Positions 8,503-17,620 of a stretch of 64,000 nucleotides of DNA are shown here, piece by piece. Source of the stretch: Nostoc sp. 'Peltigera membranacea cyanobiont' N6 (lineage in GTDB: Bacteria > Cyanobacteriota > Cyanobacteriia > Cyanobacteriales > Nostocaceae); contig NZ_CP026681.1 of assembly GCF_002949735.1 (NCBI RefSeq), positions 4,168,501 to 4,232,500 of the forward strand. Reading direction: 5' to 3'. The position numbers were made by a program, and so were the translations under genes. A model generated the notes under the pieces. That model saw only the letters and a program-made list of their open reading frames with translations. It had not been told where the DNA came from and did no database searches. Each line of letters opens with the position of its first letter. The first letter of the stretch is position 1.

Positions 8503-10214
8503 ATTTGTGGTTTTCCCCAGATAATGCTCTCCTGCTTGTAAATGGCAATTCCCGGTTTTGCTCCTTTGGGTTTGTAGACATGTTTTGGCTGGGTATAAAC
8601 TACTGGCACTTGGTCGCTTTGACGGGCACGACTGTAGTAAGCTGCAAGATTAGCTACAAATTGCAAATCAGCTTCTTCTGCCACAGCACCGGGTTCTAGC
8701 CGTAGTAGTAAATGGCTCCCTGGAATTTCTTGAGCGTGGAACCAGATGTCATAATCCCCAGCTACACGAAAGGTTAATTGGTCATTTTGGCGATTGTTGC
8801 GGCCAATTAGTACTTCAAAACCACTGGGGGTAAGGTAACGATGAAAGTTGGTGCTGGGAGGTTCGTTTGCGCTACGGCTGCGGTATTCTGGATCTTCTAA
8901 ATACTTTTGCCCAATCAACTCTTCGCGAATTTCTTCTAAAGCTCGTAAATCTTCAGATGTTTGGTAGGTATCTATCTGAGCGATCGCAGCTTCTACTTGT
9001 TCTAAATACTCAATTTCTGTCTGTACTTCTAACAGTAGCGGTTCAACAGCAGAACGAGCGCGTTTAAGCTTTTGGTGCTGTTTGTAAAGACTTTGGGCAT
9101 TTTGGACGGCATTTTTCTCTGGCAACAGAGCGATCGCTACTGGCAAATTTGTCTCAAAATCAGCAAGGATAATTTCTTTCATCCCCGGTTGCCAGTTTTG
9201 CAGGTGAGCCATTAATAAATCAGCTTTTTGTCGATATTCGTCGGCTCGATCTGATTGCTGCAAGCGCGTTGTAAAGGTTTGAGCTTTATTCCGTAATTTT
9301 GTCAGAATATTATTCAATTTCTGACTTAACTGATGGCGCAATTGGGAAAATAGCTGTTGGTCAATTTGTTTACTGTAGTAACGGTTGAGCAACTCCTGGA
9401 TATCTTTAACTTTTTCAACTACACCCCAACCCATGACGGTATAGCCATCTTTTGTCCAAGCGGGTTGAAATTTCTTGGAATCTAAAGCTTGCAGCCATTC
9501 TTGCCAACGCTCAAATAGCCGTCGCCAATCGTCGGGGTTGAGAGTATCGGTGGATGTTTCTGGTGCGATATTTGCTTCTAGCAGCATTAACTCTAGTAAC
9601 GCTGCACTCAAACCACTATAACTTTTCAGCAATTGCCGCTTGATTGCTCCTGGCACTAAAGTTACCCGTTCTTGCCAACGTTCTTGGGATTCGCTCAAAC
9701 TGGGGACAGTTCCAGTCAGTTTGGGTGGTGTTTCATAAGGTTGTCCGGTTTGGATGGGACGGACACTTGATTGCTGCTGACTAACTTGATGGGCTGCGGT
9801 GATAATTATATTGCTGGCATCGGTAAGAATAACGTTGCTATATTTGCCCATGATTTCTGCATAGACATGATATAAGGCGCTTTCTCCCGGACGACGGGCA
9901 AATTGTAAATCGATAACACGCTCCCAAGGGGCGATCGCTTCAATACCTACCAGGGCCAAACCACCCAATTGGTGTATTAATTGTTGGCTAAAAGTAAAAG
10001 TATCTGGCGATCGCGGTGGCGGATCGCCGATGCAAATATGTGCAGCTTGGGGATGCCAAGAAATCTGTAGCCAATCACGCTGTTTCAGGGTGCGTAATGC
10101 TATAGCAATAGTGTAGCGATCGCGCTGATAAACCTGTTCTGTGCGCGAGGGCAGCCAGTTAGCGCGTATTTCGCTACAAGTAGCTGTAAGGGTGGTGAAG
10201 TCAACTGGTTGCAT
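8487..10214 (-). CDS. rqcH: RqcH/NFACT family ribosome quality-control protein
   Basis: This 575-residue NFACT protein (Rqc2/RqcH/FbpA family) binds stalled 50S-peptidyl-tRNA complexes and recruits tRNA-Ala to extend nascent chains with alanine tails. The N-terminal NFACT-N domain shows YAEIMGKYSNVIL. A central coiled coil spans about residues 270-410. The C-terminal NFACT-R domain carries the hallmark DIWFHAQEIPGSHLLLR and the basic KHVYKPKGAKPG segment. The length is normal. The last few residues are encoded by an STRR, which suggests that the repeat reset the stop codon. It is a single gene, separated from the upstream glycosyltransferase by a strong terminator. Confidence 0.92.
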   Translation of the reverse strand: MQPVDFTTLTATCSEIRANWLPSRTEQVYQRDRYTIAIALRTLKQRDWLQISWHPQAAHICIGDPPPRSPDTFTFSQQLIHQLGGLALVGIEAIAPWERVIDLQFARRPGESALYHVYAEIMGKYSNVILTDASNIIITAAHQVSQQQSSVRPIQTGQPYETPPKLTGTVPSLSESQERWQERVTLVPGAIKRQLLKSYSGLSAALLELMLLEANIAPETSTDTLNPDDWRRLFERWQEWLQALDSKKFQPAWTKDGYTVMGWGVVEKVKDIQELLNRYYSKQIDQQLFSQLRHQLSQKLNNILTKLRNKAQTFTTRLQQSDRADEYRQKADLLMAHLQNWQPGMKEIILADFETNLPVAIALLPEKNAVQNAQSLYKQHQKLKRARSAVEPLLLEVQTEIEYLEQVEAAIAQIDTYQTSEDLRALEEIREELIGQKYLEDPEYRSRSANEPPSTNFHRYLTPSGFEVLIGRNNRQNDQLTFRVAGDYDIWFHAQEIPGSHLLLRLEPGAVAEEADLQFVANLAAYYSRARQSDQVPVVYTQPKHVYKPKGAKPGIAIYKQESIIWGKPQIVIGH

Positions 10215-10287
10215 AGCCGTTCGCGTTCAAAGGTCGATGCTCAGTATACTTCTATCATCTCTAATAATGTAGGCATCCCCCAATTGA

Positions 10288-10325
10288 TCCCATAAAAAAT
10301 CTAGAGACGCAAAATCTTGCGTCTC
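10288..10325 (-). terminator. Rho-independent terminator of the glycosyltransferase gene
   Basis: Read on the minus strand, a 9-bp perfect stem (GAGACGCAA / TTGCGTCTC) with a 4-nt loop is followed by TAGATTTTTT. It lies 66 bp past the stop codon at 10391. Confidence 0.75.
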
Positions 10326-10390
10326 TCTCCAAAAGAATTTATCGGTATGTAAGATGATTTTATTTGAAGTATATTAGGTTGCTTGAAACA

Positions 10391-11656
10391 CTATTTAACA
10401 AGCAATGCAGGTTCTTTTGCTGATGGCTCTAACAATTGGGTATAAAGTTCACTCAACTGAGTTGCGACACCATGCCAACTAAATTTGCTTTCGACACGCT
10501 TTCTGCCAGCTTTACCCAATTCATCTCGCCACTCTGGATCTAAGAGAATTCGGTCAATGGCAGACGCAAAAGCACCTACATCTTGTGGTGGCGCTAATAA
10601 ACCAGTTTCTTCGTTCACTACAGTAAACTGAAGTCCGCCGACATCACTAGCCACAACTGGTGTACCGCTTGCCATTGCTTCGATGGCGACCAGTCCAAAG
10701 GGTTCGTAATGACTAGGAACAACGCAGACATCGGCAGCTGCGTAATAAGTTGGTAAAATATCTTGACAGAGACGGCCAGGAAAGATGGTTAAGTCAGTGA
10801 TTCCTAAGTCTTGAACGATTTGCTCAATGCGATCGCGCTCAATGCCGTCGCTGTTACCTGGAGTACTACCACCACCAATAATTAGCTGGAGATTCTTAGA
10901 GTCACGCAGCCCAGACTCGTTTACTGCACGCACTAGGGTTTCTATACCTTTGCGTTGGTCAAAACGTCCTACATATAATACAACTTTGGCATCTTTGGCG
11001 ATTTCCATTTCAGCCCTGGCTGCTTCTCGCCCAATGGAACCAAACCGTTGAATATCTGTGCCGCAGGGAATGATATCGATGTTACCTTCAGTGGAAACTA
11101 GCGATCGCATGTGTTGCTGTTCTTGCGGACTTGTCGCCACAATTCGCTCTGCTGTTTCTAACACCTGTTTTTCCACAGCTAATCGCTGACTAGCAATTAG
11201 AGGAATATCTTCTATAGTATTGTACTTGACTGCTCCTAGTGAGTGGTAAGTATGAACCTGCTTACTCTCTTGGATTTTCTTTAACTCCATTCCCACCCAA
11301 CTAGAGAGCCAATAGTTAGTGTGAACTAACTGGTATGTAATCTCATTTTTTACTTGAAATTTGAGGAAATTATCCACAAATTCTGGCAGATATTCAAAAA
11401 TTTCATCTCGTGGCACAAACTCAAGAGGCCCAGCTTTTAAACGAATAGTTCGACAATTGTCGCTATGCTTAACAATTGAGTCTTGCTCCAGACTCGCCTT
11501 GCGGGTAAACATATCAACTTGCCATCCCAGCTGCGCTAGTGCTTCACCCACTTGGCGCACATAAACATTTTGTCCCCCAGCTTCTTCTTTCCCTATTTCA
11601 ATCGCCGGATCTCCGTGGACGGAAATTAAGGCGATACGTTTTTCGGTAGAGTTCAT
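10391..11656 (-). CDS. GT4 glycosyltransferase, sucrose-phosphate-synthase-like
   Basis: This 421-residue GT-B fold glycosyltransferase has the N-terminal SVHGDPAIEIGKEEAGGQNVYV glycine-rich region seen in sucrose-phosphate and sucrose synthases. The C-terminal half shows YVGRFDQRKGIETLV, GRLCQDILPTYYAAADVCVVPS and HYEPFGLVAIEAMASGTPVVAS, where the E-x7-E motif binds the nucleotide-sugar phosphate. Its size fits the minimal SPS unit described for Anabaena, which lacks the phosphatase-like domain, so sucrose synthesis is a reasonable guess. A different retaining GT4 acceptor cannot be excluded. It is transcribed alone. Confidence 0.8.
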   Translation of the reverse strand: MNSTEKRIALISVHGDPAIEIGKEEAGGQNVYVRQVGEALAQLGWQVDMFTRKASLEQDSIVKHSDNCRTIRLKAGPLEFVPRDEIFEYLPEFVDNFLKFQVKNEITYQLVHTNYWLSSWVGMELKKIQESKQVHTYHSLGAVKYNTIEDIPLIASQRLAVEKQVLETAERIVATSPQEQQHMRSLVSTEGNIDIIPCGTDIQRFGSIGREAARAEMEIAKDAKVVLYVGRFDQRKGIETLVRAVNESGLRDSKNLQLIIGGGSTPGNSDGIERDRIEQIVQDLGITDLTIFPGRLCQDILPTYYAAADVCVVPSHYEPFGLVAIEAMASGTPVVASDVGGLQFTVVNEETGLLAPPQDVGAFASAIDRILLDPEWRDELGKAGRKRVESKFSWHGVATQLSELYTQLLEPSAKEPALLVK

Positions 11657-11893
11657 AGTTTGTGTGTTGCTGATTTTAACAAAGCTTTAGACTGTTCCAA
11701 GTTCGTGTATAGCACACTTACCTGAATTGTTTAGTAACCCTGATGAATATTTGTTTCAATTCAATTTAATATATATAATATATAATATTTTTTTTTTACA
11801 TCTTCTGCCAGAAGTATAATTTTCGGTTAATTATTTATATTTAATTTCTTTAGATAGAGGAAAATATTTACAAATTAGCCGGTAAGCGTAAAG

Positions 11894-11914
11894 CTCAGTG
11901 GCTTCAGCCCTGAG
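11894..11914 (+). other. Left-end imperfect palindrome (IP-L) of the IS element
   Basis: CTCAG-T-GGC-TTCA-GCC-CTGAG folds into a stem with a bulged T and a 4-nt loop. Compared with the right-end hairpin, the G-C pair at positions 8/15 is T-A, a compensatory change that supports selection for the structure. A second hairpin (TGCGGT / ACCGCA, 11929-11944) lies 14 bp downstream. Confidence 0.75.
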
Positions 11915-12010
11915 ATATAAGCGACTCGTGCGGTTTCAACCGCATTCAATCTTTCCTAACCGCTAACTTTTTATACCAACTATGGTAGTATAAGACAGGA
12001 GGTAAGAAGG

Positions 12011-13276
12011 ATGCTTGTTTTTGAGTTTAAAGCTTATGGGAAGTCAACCCAATTTACAGCAGTAGATGAGGCAATTCGGACTGCAAAGTTCATTCGTAAT
12101 AGCTGTATTCGGCTATGGATGGATGTTAAAGATACAGGTAAAAACGATTTGCAGAAATATTGTGCTGTGCTTGCGGCTAACTTTCCCTTTGCGAATGAAC
12201 TCAATTCAATGGCTCGTCAAGCTTCTGCTGAGAGAGCATGGTCTTCTATCTCTCGGTTTTATGACAACTGCAAGAAAGGTATTCCAGGTTTAAAAGCGGA
12301 AAACGCGGTCTTGGGGTCTCCCCAAGTAGAGCGATTTTCCCAGACAGGGTATCCTCAATTCCAGAAAGATTGTCGCTCAGTTGAGTATAAAACATCAGGG
12401 TGGAAGCTCGCCGACGATCGTAAATCTATAACATTCACTGACAAAAAAGGTATTGGTCGTTTAAAACTCAAAGGGACTCGTGATTTGCACTTCTACCAAA
12501 TTAACCAGATTAAACGGGTGAGACTGGTAAAACGTGCAGATGGTGTGTATGTTCAGTTTTGCATTGATATAGACCGTTTTGAAAACATAGAACCAACTGG
12601 CAATACAGTAGGGTTAGATGTGGGATTGAAAGAATACTACACCGACTCCGATGGTGTAATGTTTGAGAACCCAAAGTTTTTGCGTACAGGTGAAAGGGTT
12701 CTTAAGCGTTCTCAACGTCGTGTTTCCAGAAAGGTGAAAGGTTCAAAGAATAGGGGCAAAGCTAGACAGATTTTAGGTAAACGCCACCTCAAAATAAGTA
12801 GGCAACGTAAAGACCATGCTGTGAAATTAGCACGGTGCGTAGTTCAGTCTAACGACTTGATTGCATACGAAGATTTGAGGATTAAAAATATGGTGAAAAA
12901 TCATTGTTTAGCTAAGTCTATCAATGACGCATCTTGGTATCAGTTCCGTGTCTGGGTTGAGTACTTAGCGAAAGTATTTAAACGTGTCACGGTTGCGGTT
13001 AATCCGCAATACACGAGTCAAGAATGCTCTAGCTGTGGTGAAATTGTCAAAAAAACACTATCCACTAGAACGCACGTATGTTCATGCGGATGTGTGATGG
13101 ACAGGGATGAGAACGCAGCTAGAATTATACTTAGTCGAGGATTGGGTACGGTAGGGCATACCGGAACCTTTGCGCTAGACGCAAGCAACGCTTTAGGAGA
13201 TGCGACCACTACTCATGCTGGAGTAATCCTGGATGAGCAAGTCATGTCTTTGATTAAAGAATCTCAGTGTCTTTAG
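12011..13276 (+). CDS. tnpB: TnpB, RNA-guided endonuclease of an IS200/IS605 element
   Basis: This 421-residue TnpB belongs to the family ancestral to Cas12. The RuvC catalytic acids are visible: Asp203 in GLDVGLKEY, Glu287 in IAYEDLRI, and the DRDENAA motif at residues 364-370. A zinc ribbon lies between (C339-x2-C342 and CSCGC at 357-361, with a C-x-C rather than the usual C-x2-C spacing). The length is complete and no frameshift is seen. The start is ATG after AGGAGGTAAGAAGG. Its stop codon lies inside the right-end hairpin, as expected when the 3' end of the gene doubles as the omega-RNA scaffold. No TnpA is encoded nearby. Confidence 0.92.
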   Translation: MLVFEFKAYGKSTQFTAVDEAIRTAKFIRNSCIRLWMDVKDTGKNDLQKYCAVLAANFPFANELNSMARQASAERAWSSISRFYDNCKKGIPGLKAENAVLGSPQVERFSQTGYPQFQKDCRSVEYKTSGWKLADDRKSITFTDKKGIGRLKLKGTRDLHFYQINQIKRVRLVKRADGVYVQFCIDIDRFENIEPTGNTVGLDVGLKEYYTDSDGVMFENPKFLRTGERVLKRSQRRVSRKVKGSKNRGKARQILGKRHLKISRQRKDHAVKLARCVVQSNDLIAYEDLRIKNMVKNHCLAKSINDASWYQFRVWVEYLAKVFKRVTVAVNPQYTSQECSSCGEIVKKTLSTRTHVCSCGCVMDRDENAARIILSRGLGTVGHTGTFALDASNALGDATTTHAGVILDEQVMSLIKESQCL

Positions 13277-13283
13277 ACCTGAG
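13263..13283 (+). ncRNA. Right-end hairpin, probable 3' end of the omega-RNA scaffold
   Basis: CTCAG-T-GTC-TTTA-GAC-CTGAG overlaps the tnpB stop. In known TnpB systems the omega-RNA covers the 3' end of tnpB and the right end, and its guide is the sequence just outside the element, here from 13292. The RNA itself is inferred, not seen; its 5' boundary is unknown. Confidence 0.45.
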
Positions 13284-13291
13284 AGTGTCAA

Positions 13292-13889
13292 TTGTATCTC
13301 ATACTTTTGATAGATAAAAATTATATTTTTATTTATGCAGATATAATTCCCTTGATAGACGCATTAACGTTAGTTGCACAAAGTGATAGTAAGCGTTAGG
13401 GGTTAGGAATTATATTCACTACGCCCAACAAATCTAACTACAGGAGGATGAAATTTTTGATTTCTCTAGTGGGTGTAGAGCAACCAGGAAAATAAAAAAT
13501 TAACTATAAAGATAAAGTCAAGTATAAGCTTAAATTATAAGTTTTAAAGTTTACAATAAATCTCGAATGTAGCTAAGTAGCTCACTGTCAAAACTATATG
13601 TTATTTTTGCAACCCGAAGACTGTGACTAAAATTTGCTTTGTATAAACCTCTATATAATTCTCCTGGCTATTTGAAAAGTAGGTATAATTTTAAACAAAT
13701 TAACTGCTGACTTCTGAAGTTGAAATTCAAACCAGCTAGCACAGTTAACTCACCACATTGAGAGCGAGTTGTATTAAGTAGTGAGAATAACTGTTAAATA
13801 TTGATGCAAAATTGGGTATTTTGTTGAATTTGCGTCGGAAAGTTTCAGATTATATTTTCAATCATTAATAAATCTCAGGAGCAAATCAG
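13292..13889. other. Intergenic region upstream of psaK
   Basis: About 600 bp of AT-rich sequence that probably includes the psaK promoter and leader. It contains AGGAGG directly abutting an ATG at 13448 that opens a 15-codon frame; the spacing is too short for a good ribosome-binding site. I see no RNA gene or conserved protein. Confidence 0.5.
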
Positions 13890-14150
13890 GTGTTTACTTC
13901 AACCTTACTCGCTGCTGCAACCACACCCCTGCAATGGAGTCCGACAGTTGGACTGATTATCATTATTGCTAATATCATTGCCATTGCCTTTGCTAAATCT
14001 ACCATCAAATATCCCAATGCCGAACCAGGACTACCCTCAGCTAATCTCTTTGGTGGTTTTGGTTTACCAGCCCTTTTAGCAAGCACCGCCTTTGGTCATA
14101 TCTTAGGAGTAGGCGCTGTTTTAGGGCTACATAACCTGGGAAGAATTTAG
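13890..14150 (+). CDS. psaK: Photosystem I reaction centre subunit PsaK
   Basis: This 86-residue thylakoid membrane subunit sits at the edge of the photosystem I monomer and binds chlorophyll and carotenoid. Two transmembrane helices are visible (WSPTVGLIIIIANIIAIAF and LPALLASTAFGHILGVGAVL), with the conserved loop AEPGLPSANLFGGFGLP between them. It starts at GTG with CAGGAG eight bases upstream; there is no better ATG. It is monocistronic, followed by a clear terminator. Confidence 0.95.
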   Translation: MFTSTLLAAATTPLQWSPTVGLIIIIANIIAIAFAKSTIKYPNAEPGLPSANLFGGFGLPALLASTAFGHILGVGAVLGLHNLGRI

Positions 14151-14200
14151 GTTCTTACCCAAGTTAGCCTTTATTTGATGATTTTTTTGTCTCCAACCTT

Positions 14201-14233
14201 GAGCCAGAGAGTTAGTTCTCTGGCTCTTTACTT
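14201..14233 (+). terminator. psaK terminator
   Basis: A 10-bp perfect stem (GAGCCAGAGA / TCTCTGGCTC) with a 6-nt loop, then TTTACTTATT, 50 bp after psaK. Confidence 0.75.
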
Positions 14234-14282
14234 ATTGTTACGTGGATATAAATAGCTGTTCGCTTTAATTTAATTGCTCAAG

Positions 14283-14894
14283 TTATGCTTGTGTAATACT
14301 AATGTATCTTGGTTGAGCTTTGACTCTTTCTATCCAAGTTTGAATAGCAGGAAATTGTGTTAAATCGAACCCACCTTCGTCCGCTACATGAGTGTAAGCA
14401 AATAAGGAAATATCAGCAATCGTGTAACGCTCTCCCACAAAAAAAATGTGAGAGGTTAAGTGTTTTTCCATCAAGTTAAGTGCTGCATAACCTGGTTCGC
14501 GTTTTTGCTTAATAACTTCACTATATTCTTCAGTTTTACCTAAAATAGAAATCCAAAATCTTAATGTAGCAATAAATGGTTCGTGGCTATACTGTTCAAA
14601 ACACAACCATTGCAGCACTTGCGCTCGTAAAAAGCGGTCATAAGGTAAAAATTCTGTACCTTCACTTAGATATACCAATATAGCATTTGATTCTGCCAAG
14701 TATTTCCCTGGCTCAATTTCTAGAATAGGTATCTTCCCGTTAGGATTTTTACTTAAAAATTCTGGTGTTCGAGTCTCGCCTTTTAAAATGTTAAGCTCTA
14801 CTCTCTCAAAAGGCATACCTAGTTGTGTGAATAAAAGACGTATCTTATAACTATTACCGGAAGGTAAAAAATCGTACAAACGCAGTAGTTCCAT
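14283..14894 (-). CDS. Glutathione S-transferase family protein
   Basis: This 203-residue cytosolic GST has an N-terminal thioredoxin fold (LYDFLPSGNSYKIRLLFTQL, then NPNGKIPILE with the cis-proline and ESNAI for binding the glutathione gamma-glutamyl group). An all-helical C-terminal domain follows (TIADISLFAYTHVAD). Ser12 or Ser15 in PSGNS probably activates glutathione. The substrate is unknown. It faces psaK convergently and is not in an operon. Confidence 0.88.
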   Translation of the reverse strand: MELLRLYDFLPSGNSYKIRLLFTQLGMPFERVELNILKGETRTPEFLSKNPNGKIPILEIEPGKYLAESNAILVYLSEGTEFLPYDRFLRAQVLQWLCFEQYSHEPFIATLRFWISILGKTEEYSEVIKQKREPGYAALNLMEKHLTSHIFFVGERYTIADISLFAYTHVADEGGFDLTQFPAIQTWIERVKAQPRYISITQA

Positions 14895-15094
14895 GCTAAA
14901 ATACAGTTAACAATATGTTGATAAGTGAAGCTTTAAAATACAATATCTTACCAAAAAAAATTCCCAAAACCGGATAATTTATTTTAAAACTTAGCTTTTG
15001 AGTACTAGAGAAAATTATCTGAGAAAATAAAAATAATATTTGATTGAGTTCTGGATTGAGATGTTTCGTTGAGTCAGCGGTCGAGAATAAAAGT

Positions 15095-15820
15095 ATGTGT
15101 GGAAGATTTACTCTAAACCAGTCAGCAGAAGCTTTAGCTCAAGTTTTTCATGTTGAGCCAGTTCTGAATTTAGCTGCCGATTTTAACATTGCACCGACGC
15201 GAATGGTGGCAACAGTGTTACGAAACCCTGAAAGCGAAAAGCGTGAATTTAAACAGTTGTATTGGGGATTAATTCCCTCATGGGCGAAAGATGCAGGAAT
15301 CGGGGCAAAGCTGATTAACGCTAGGGCAGAAACTGTTGCCGAAAAACCAGCTTTTCGCTCGGCTTTTAAGCATCGACGCTGTTTAGTACTAGCTGATGGC
15401 TTTTATGAGTGGCAGCGCCAACAAGGTAAAAAGCAGCCATTTTATTTTCGCCTTCAAGATGGGCAACCCTTCGCTTTTGCCGGTTTGTGGGAGAGATGGC
15501 GATGCCTACGGCAACCCGAAGCGGGAACGCCTGCTAACGAGGAAGTAATTTCTTGTACAATTTTGACAACGGCAGCTAACGAATTACTCCAACCTATCCA
15601 CGAGCGAATGCCAGTAATTCTAGAGCCACAAGATTACGATTTATGGCTAGATTCTCAAGTGCAAACGCCTCAAACTCTACAGGAGCTATTGCGTCCCTAT
15701 CCAGCGCCAGCAATGACTGCCTATCCAGTTAGCACCCTGGTAAACAACTCTCGGCATCATAGTCCAGAGTGCATCATGCCATTAAGTGAAAAGAATGTCC
15801 CCACAAATCAGTTAAATTAA
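15095..15820 (+). CDS. SOS-response-associated peptidase YedK/HMCES
   Basis: This 241-residue SRAP-domain protein shields abasic sites in single-stranded DNA by forming a thiazolidine DNA-protein crosslink through Cys2. The start MCGRFTLN places Cys2 right after the initiator Met, which the mechanism requires, so I reject the longer frame from 15044. Other conserved parts are NARAET, DGFYEWQ (catalytic Glu) and IHERMPVIL (active-site His). Its length is normal and it stands alone. Confidence 0.93.
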   Translation: MCGRFTLNQSAEALAQVFHVEPVLNLAADFNIAPTRMVATVLRNPESEKREFKQLYWGLIPSWAKDAGIGAKLINARAETVAEKPAFRSAFKHRRCLVLADGFYEWQRQQGKKQPFYFRLQDGQPFAFAGLWERWRCLRQPEAGTPANEEVISCTILTTAANELLQPIHERMPVILEPQDYDLWLDSQVQTPQTLQELLRPYPAPAMTAYPVSTLVNNSRHHSPECIMPLSEKNVPTNQLN

Positions 15821-15857
15821 CTATTGAGCCTGCTAGAGGATTGGGGAGATGAGGGAA

Positions 15858-15913
15858 CAATGCCCAATGCCCCATGCCCAATGCCCCATGCCCAATGCCC
15901 CATGCCCCATACC
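15858..15913 (+). repeat. Heptanucleotide STRR (CAATGCC/CCATGCC)
   Basis: About eight 7-bp units lie between the SRAP gene and ycf3. The array is in frame with ycf3 and would add PNAPCPMPHAPYP if translation began at 15874; the conserved start lies after it. Confidence 0.85.
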
Positions 15914-15924
15914 CAGAGAAAAAT

Positions 15925-16446
15925 ATGCCTAGAACGCAAAAAAATGATAATTTTGTTGACAAATCCTTTACAGTGATGGCGGATATCATTCTGAAGATCC
16001 TGCCAACTAACAAAAAAGCAAAAGAAGCGTTTGTTTATTATCGAGATGGCATGTCGGCCCAAGCAGAAGGGGAATACGCTGAAGCATTGGAATACTATGA
16101 AGAAGCTCTAACATTAGAGGAAGATACCAACGATCGCGGCTATATTCTCTACAATATGGGGCTAATCTATGCCAGTAATGGCGACCACAATAAAGCTTTA
16201 GAACTGTATCACCAGGCAATTGAGTTAAACCCACGGATGCCCCAAGCTTTAAATAACATCGCCGTGATTTACCACTACCAAGGCGAAAAGGAAAAAGAAA
16301 GTGGAGATAACGAGGCTGGCGAAGCACTCTTTGACCAAGCCGCAGACTATTGGATTCGAGCTATTCGCATGGCTCCCAATAACTACATCGAAGCCCAAAA
16401 CTGGCTAAAAACCACCGGGCGATCGCAAATTGACGTATTCTTCTAA
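15925..16446 (+). CDS. ycf3: Photosystem I assembly protein Ycf3
   Basis: This 173-residue TPR protein is a thylakoid-associated chaperone that helps assemble PsaA/PsaB into photosystem I. Three TPR units are visible (AEALEYYEEALTL, GYILYNMGLIYASNGDHNKA, ALNNIAVIYHYQG with AADYWIRAIRMAP). I start at MPRTQKNDNF, the conserved Ycf3 N-terminus; an upstream in-frame ATG at 15874 lies in the STRR. It shares its direction with gatC 62 bp downstream. Confidence 0.94.
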   Translation: MPRTQKNDNFVDKSFTVMADIILKILPTNKKAKEAFVYYRDGMSAQAEGEYAEALEYYEEALTLEEDTNDRGYILYNMGLIYASNGDHNKALELYHQAIELNPRMPQALNNIAVIYHYQGEKEKESGDNEAGEALFDQAADYWIRAIRMAPNNYIEAQNWLKTTGRSQIDVFF

Positions 16447-16508
16447 AAATGATGAGTTGGGAATTATGAATCATTCACTCCTAACTCCTCACTCCTAACT
16501 AAAAAAAT

Positions 16509-16802
16509 ATGATTGACCAAGAACAAGTCCATAAAGTAGCTAATCTTGCTCGTTTAGAATTGACTCCAGAAGAAGAGGAACAATTCACTACCCAGTTAGG
16601 AAGTATTCTGGATTATATTCAACAGTTGGATGAACTTGATGTCAGTAATGTGCCCCCAACAACACGGGCAATTGATGTCAGTAATATTACACGAGAGGAT
16701 CGATTGCAACCCTATCCTGACCGAGAAAGCATTCTTAACAGTGCGCCTGAACAGGAAGGCGAATTTTTCAAAGTTCCCAAAATCCTTAACAGCAATGATT
16801 AA
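16509..16802 (+). CDS. gatC: Asp-tRNA(Asn)/Glu-tRNA(Gln) amidotransferase subunit C
   Basis: This 97-residue GatC stabilises the GatCAB complex that converts Glu-tRNA(Gln) to Gln-tRNA(Gln). Typical features are VHKVANLARLELTPEEEE, a helical QLGSILDYIQQLDELD and the extended R-E-D segment (TREDRLQPYPDRE) that wraps GatA. The length is normal. gatA and gatB are not nearby, as is usual in cyanobacteria. Confidence 0.94.
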   Translation: MIDQEQVHKVANLARLELTPEEEEQFTTQLGSILDYIQQLDELDVSNVPPTTRAIDVSNITREDRLQPYPDRESILNSAPEQEGEFFKVPKILNSND

Positions 16803-17620
16803 GTAACAAGATTGGAGAGCCAAGAAAATCATTGCAAGCTGTAGGGGAGATAGGATAAGCTAAAGCATCCTTCGCCCCTACCTCAGCGCCCATTCCAAAA
16901 TAAGTAGATATAAATTCTAGTTTACTTCGCTTGAGATTGCGATCGTTGCGTAGACGCGTAGCAGTTAACTAGAGCGCCCAACATTAGAGTATGGTGATAC
17001 CGATTAATAGTGAGGTTGCATAGAACAAAGGGATTTTGCTCCAAGTCTTGCCAAACCTGACTTTGTAAAGCCTCCTAGAGAATTGGTATTAGTATCCATG
17101 TCATCCAAATGCGATCGTGTAAAGATAGCCTAAAAGAAGGCTACAGAATAATTAACTTGCGATCAAAAGTCTTCGTGAGTTTCTACGGTTATAACAGAAG
17201 CCGACATTAGGATAAACTGGCTTTTGAATACACCGGAAGTTCATCAGCGACTTAATTTGTCGCTGATGGTGACTTCCTGTCTGGTATACTATAGCTTTTT
17301 GCTGTATGAAACTTACTCCAATTTATGGTAAGTCTCCCTCAAGAAGGTTTCTGAACATCGAAAATGACTTCCACTGTTTTGAGGCTATAGCCTTAGAATA
17401 TTTACAAGCTTTACTTACGAATTAGCTTTCTAGAAAAAGTACCCTTTTTGCTGTCTAAGCTGACATTCTACCTATTTCTATAAGGATTTGTGTAGCTTAA
17501 CAAATCAGCAGATTCATTAATATTAAGCCTGTTTTACTATTTAGTTTCTTACCCTGACCTATTAGACAGCTAGAGTATTCATTTCACTTTGTTCAATAGC
17601 TTTTAGCCCTTATCGCTCCC
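16803..17620. other. Long intergenic region with a strong hairpin
   Basis: These 818 bp contain no ORF I can support. The notable element is a hairpin at 17235-17277. A TATACTATAG near 17284 resembles a -10 region. An untranslated leader or small RNA for the following gene is possible. Confidence 0.45.
17235..17277 (+). other. Perfect 10-bp stem hairpin with outer arms
   Basis: CATCAGCGAC / GTCGCTGATG around a 7-nt loop, flanked by GGAAGT / ACTTCC that extend the stem past a small internal loop. No T run follows directly, so it is not a classical terminator. Confidence 0.6.

Larger units (their letters stand above)
11872..13291 (+). mobile_element. IS200/IS605-type element carrying only tnpB
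   Basis: Two matching subterminal hairpins mark the ends: left 11894-11914 and right 13263-13283, in the same orientation, each with an unpaired T at position 6 of the hairpin. The left hairpin is preceded by AAAG and the right one by GAAT; TTAC stands just outside the left end (11868-11871) and TCAA closes the right end (13288-13291). These are the cleavage and guide tetranucleotides I recall for IS608. There is no tnpA, so the element would move only with a transposase supplied in trans. Confidence 0.75.

Noticed and set aside
13448..13495. 15-codon frame after AGGAGG upstream of psaK
   Set aside because: The Shine-Dalgarno sequence abuts the ATG with no spacing, so initiation is unlikely.
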